This document shows, in pieces, positions 23,020-25,732 of a stretch of DNA of 25,732 nt. The position numbers and the translations under genes are program-made. Positions within the stretch are counted from its first letter, which is position 1; each line of letters starts with the position of its first letter. The stretch covers positions 1 through 25,732 of the forward strand of contig WLWR01000002.1 of assembly GCA_012103495.1 (NCBI GenBank), given 5' to 3'. Origin of the DNA: Legionellales bacterium. Lineage in GTDB: Bacteria; Pseudomonadota; Gammaproteobacteria; WLWR01. Under the pieces are notes generated by a model. It worked only from the letters and a program-made list of their open reading frames with translations, had not been told where the DNA came from and did not search any database.

Positions 23020-25732
23020 ATGTCTTTTCCAAATTTTGTGACGATGTGGTTACGCTGGGTCATTGTCTGGACTGGATTGTTTGCCGTGCAATGTGGGTTT
23101 GCACAAACTCAGCCAATTTATTTGTATTACCAAGAAATCCAATTGTTAGAACAGCAAAACATTGTGCTGGATGCGCGTATTGCAACGTTGACAGAGCAAA
23201 ATCAGCAAGATTTAAAACGTTTGCAAATCTATCAAGCCAAACCAATTCCTGAACAATCCGTCACTTCCATTGACGTGAACGCTGCTCGTTTGCACTTGGC
23301 GTTTGCCCATTCGGAGTACGTGCGTACCGAGCAAACATTGACGAATGCCAAGCGTAATTTAGCGCACAGCCAAAAATTAATCAATCAAACGATGGAAACC
23401 TTGTTGCAGCAACGCTTGGTGTTACAAAGTACACCAGAGATTGTCAGTGACATTCGACGCTTAGAGAAAATAGAAAAAGTCTTACTAACTGTAGTTAAAT
23501 TGCAAAAACAACACATTCAATTGTTAGAAACGTTATTGGAATTGGTAAAACAAAGTGAAAAACATAAGCAAGCGTTGTTGCAAACATTAAAGGGTTTACA
23601 ACTCAAACAGCAATTGGCAGAACAGGCGGTGATGAATCAACGAATCGTTGCTAAGGCGCAAACAGAACAAAATCAATGGTTGATTGAGTTACAACAATTG
23701 CATGAGCAAAAAGCACAATTGCTGCTTGCTCCGGAAGGTGTGTCGGTAGATACCATTCAATTGGCTATGCAAATTTTTTATTTAGAAGAACGGATCCGCT
23801 TGAGTCAGATAGGGGTTCAACTATTAATTTTATCTGAAAAGGTTCAACTGTTATTAGACAAGAAATCAGATAAAGCGCAGGGAACCGATGTCAATGTCAG
23901 TCACTTATTAGCCGAAGCTGTACATCTGCGGAACATGTTGCAAGAGAAAAATCGCATCATTGAGCAACAATTATCAATTCAACAAGCCAGTTTTTCTCAA
24001 GATATTTTGAGTAAGGAACAATTGAAAATCAATGAAAATTTACTTAGAGAGTTGCAACTTGCCTACGCTACTTATGCTGATACTATCGCTGATTTAGAAA
24101 CCACTTTAACTGATTATTTGGCTGGGCAACAAGCTAAGTTGGCACAAGTGATCACCGAACGGCGAGCCACGTTGAGTTTTGATCAACAAGCTTGGGTGTT
24201 GTTGTTCAATCGTGTTGCACAAATTCCGGAACAAAGTTGGCGTTATTTCCAATCATTATATAACCACATGATGGAAGCGTTGGTGGTATTGTCACCTTCG
24301 AAAATGATTGTACTAGGGTTTGCGCTGTTGGCTTGGTTGGTGGGCTGGTTGGTTGCGCGTTATTACACTTTTTTGGTAGTTGAGAAAGTCGAGAGCAAAC
24401 GGATTCGATTGTCGGATAATTTGATTTATACCATCATTATTTTGTTAAGGCGCAATTTGATTGGACTGGCTTTATTTGGGGGAGCGCTGACCGTTTTATT
24501 AACCAGTCAGGTTAAATTTTCAGCTTACGCATCTATGTTCTATTTAGCTCTGGTCTGGTTCATTTTTCGATCACTGATTGGTATTGTGAGATTGCTGTTG
24601 GTTGAACGGATCAGTGACAGCTCCGGGCGAGATGTACGATTGTACCACCGATTGAAATGGAGTTTGATTTTTGGTGGAATCGTTACCGGATTGGCCGTGT
24701 ATGTCAATTTTTTAAATGTAGCAACCGATGTACTGAATTTATTGTCCCATTTATTTATGGTCTTTTTATTGGTCACTTCATTGGTTTTGTTTAATGGACG
24801 TAAAGTTATTTTAGAATTGATTAACGCTTGGTTAAATCGCAAGCGCGGTTATGTTCGTCGAACTGTACGGTGGATCATTACTTTATTACCGATAGTAATT
24901 TTTATTGATGCGATTATTGGCTTGCTGGGATATATTAATTTGGCGTGGATCATGAGTTATTACCAATTGGTCTTCATCATTGTTGTCACCGGATATTTGA
25001 TTTTACGCGGAGTGGTCAGTGATTTGATTGATGTGGCCTCTGAATATGCAATTCGGCATTTAAATAATGGTTGGTTGTTGAGTGAAGCTTTGTTCAAACC
25101 CATCGATCGAATTGCACGATTGATTATGCTGATTGTGGCAACAATTATTTTATTTATTCTTTATGGGTGGTCAACTGAACCCTTAATTATTAACGCGGTT
25201 GGGGAAGCATTTCAATTTAAATTGATTAGTTTTGCCGGTACCACAATTACTTTATTGAGTGTGGTTGAATTTATTATTTTAGTGTTTGTTTTTGTCTGGG
25301 CGGCTAAGTGGATTAAAGAGTTTGCCTATCGATTTTTCTTCAAAGGGATCCGTGATGTGGGATTGAGATATTCGATATCGGTGTTTAGCCAATATATTAT
25401 GGTGACCGTTGGTACGGTGATTACTTTGCGAGTGTTGGGGATTGATTTCTCAGGAATGGCATTTGTCGTCGGGGGCTTGATGGTTGGGCTTGGCTTTGGC
25501 TTACGTGATTTTGCCAATAATATTTTCAGTGGGTTTATGCTGTTGATTGAACGCCCTGTGCGTGAAGGTGATATTATTTCAGTCGGTGATTTTGAAGGAG
25601 AAGTGACTCACATTGGTTTGCGTTCAATTGCTGTACGCTCGTGGGATAACCGAGAAATTTTAGTACCCAATTCAGAGATTTATAATAAAACGTTTACCAA
25701 TTGGACGCATGTGGATGATATTGTTCGAGTGG
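23020..25732 (+). CDS. Large mechanosensitive channel of the MscK/MscM (KefA/YjeP) type, 3' end outside window
   Basis: The frame is open from ATG 23020 to the window edge (904 codons visible). A signal peptide (cleavage after GFA, about residue 28) leads into a ~390-residue periplasmic region made of Gln/Leu/Glu-rich coiled coils. Membrane segments begin near residue 424 (MIVLGFALLAWLVGWLV), with about ten before the MscS core. The MscS pore helix and beta domain follow from ~811: FVVGGLMVGLGFGLRDFANNIFSGF, then IERPVREGDIISV, VTHIGLRSIAVRSWDNREILVPNSEI and TNWTHVDDIVRV. Such channels release solutes on osmotic downshock. E. coli homologues have about 1100 residues, so most of the gene is here. 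No strong ribosome binding site is seen. Choosing between MscK and MscM by name needs the missing end. Confidence 0.93.
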   Translation, partial: MSFPNFVTMWLRWVIVWTGLFAVQCGFAQTQPIYLYYQEIQLLEQQNIVLDARIATLTEQNQQDLKRLQIYQAKPIPEQSVTSIDVNAARLHLAFAHSEYVRTEQTLTNAKRNLAHSQKLINQTMETLLQQRLVLQSTPEIVSDIRRLEKIEKVLLTVVKLQKQHIQLLETLLELVKQSEKHKQALLQTLKGLQLKQQLAEQAVMNQRIVAKAQTEQNQWLIELQQLHEQKAQLLLAPEGVSVDTIQLAMQIFYLEERIRLSQIGVQLLILSEKVQLLLDKKSDKAQGTDVNVSHLLAEAVHLRNMLQEKNRIIEQQLSIQQASFSQDILSKEQLKINENLLRELQLAYATYADTIADLETTLTDYLAGQQAKLAQVITERRATLSFDQQAWVLLFNRVAQIPEQSWRYFQSLYNHMMEALVVLSPSKMIVLGFALLAWLVGWLVARYYTFLVVEKVESKRIRLSDNLIYTIIILLRRNLIGLALFGGALTVLLTSQVKFSAYASMFYLALVWFIFRSLIGIVRLLLVERISDSSGRDVRLYHRLKWSLIFGGIVTGLAVYVNFLNVATDVLNLLSHLFMVFLLVTSLVLFNGRKVILELINAWLNRKRGYVRRTVRWIITLLPIVIFIDAIIGLLGYINLAWIMSYYQLVFIIVVTGYLILRGVVSDLIDVASEYAIRHLNNGWLLSEALFKPIDRIARLIMLIVATIILFILYGWSTEPLIINAVGEAFQFKLISFAGTTITLLSVVEFIILVFVFVWAAKWIKEFAYRFFFKGIRDVGLRYSISVFSQYIMVTVGTVITLRVLGIDFSGMAFVVGGLMVGLGFGLRDFANNIFSGFMLLIERPVREGDIISVGDFEGEVTHIGLRSIAVRSWDNREILVPNSEIYNKTFTNWTHVDDIVRV

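Noticed and set aside
1..25732. tRNA genes, prophage, integrase or secretion-system genes
   Set aside because: None found on either strand; effector and mobile-element ideas for the left part therefore rest on indirect signs only.

Overview
The window reads as chromosomal DNA of a gammaproteobacterium, most likely of the Legionellales (Legionella/Coxiella/Aquicella-like). This rests on recognised proteins: a close Mip-type FKBP isomerase, an L-serine dehydratase with the same Cys layout and C-terminal Cys458 that I recall for the Legionella enzyme, MutH (a Dam-dependent mismatch repair gene of gammaproteobacteria), the SspA-SspB pair, and the rsmI / lpoA-yraN-dolP order known from E. coli. 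The assignment is inference; no 16S or other decisive marker is present.

Layout. Positions 1-6020 are the accessory-looking part: the 3' end of a Fic-fold protein with a degenerate catalytic motif, a block of three 33-bp direct repeats plus one inverted copy, a lone DppC-type ABC permease, and a 1038-residue orphan protein. The orphan has three diverged internal repeats and a recent, perfect 57-bp-period tandem duplication. I consider it the main unknown of the window and a candidate host-directed or structural protein.

Positions 6150-12330 are housekeeping: ppsR with a DUF503 gene (minus strand), sspA-sspB (plus), then dolP-yraN-lpoA (minus) divergent from rsmI (plus). A 27-bp motif is repeated in two gene-free gaps here (6085 and 8615). 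Positions 12459-13307 hold an AraC/GyrI-like regulator, followed by rnpB (RNase P RNA, with a very short P3 region).

Positions 13827-15242 are a tight minus-strand operon (thioredoxin-like protein, NIF3/YqfO-like small protein, ThpR), divergent from mutH-coaX. Then come an orphan soluble histidine kinase, a MurG that looks like the Firmicutes subtype and lies outside any cell-wall cluster, convergent sdaA, mip with a clear terminator, ampG, and a large MscK/MscM-type mechanosensitive channel that runs off the right edge.

Themes: several genes act on the envelope (lpoA, dolP, murG, ampG, MscK-like channel) and several are host-adaptation genes in the Legionellales (mip, sspA, sdaA). I saw no tRNA, CRISPR array, intact transposase, integrase or phage gene. 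The protein-coding genes are intact in reading frame, and the two edge genes are cut only by the window ends.
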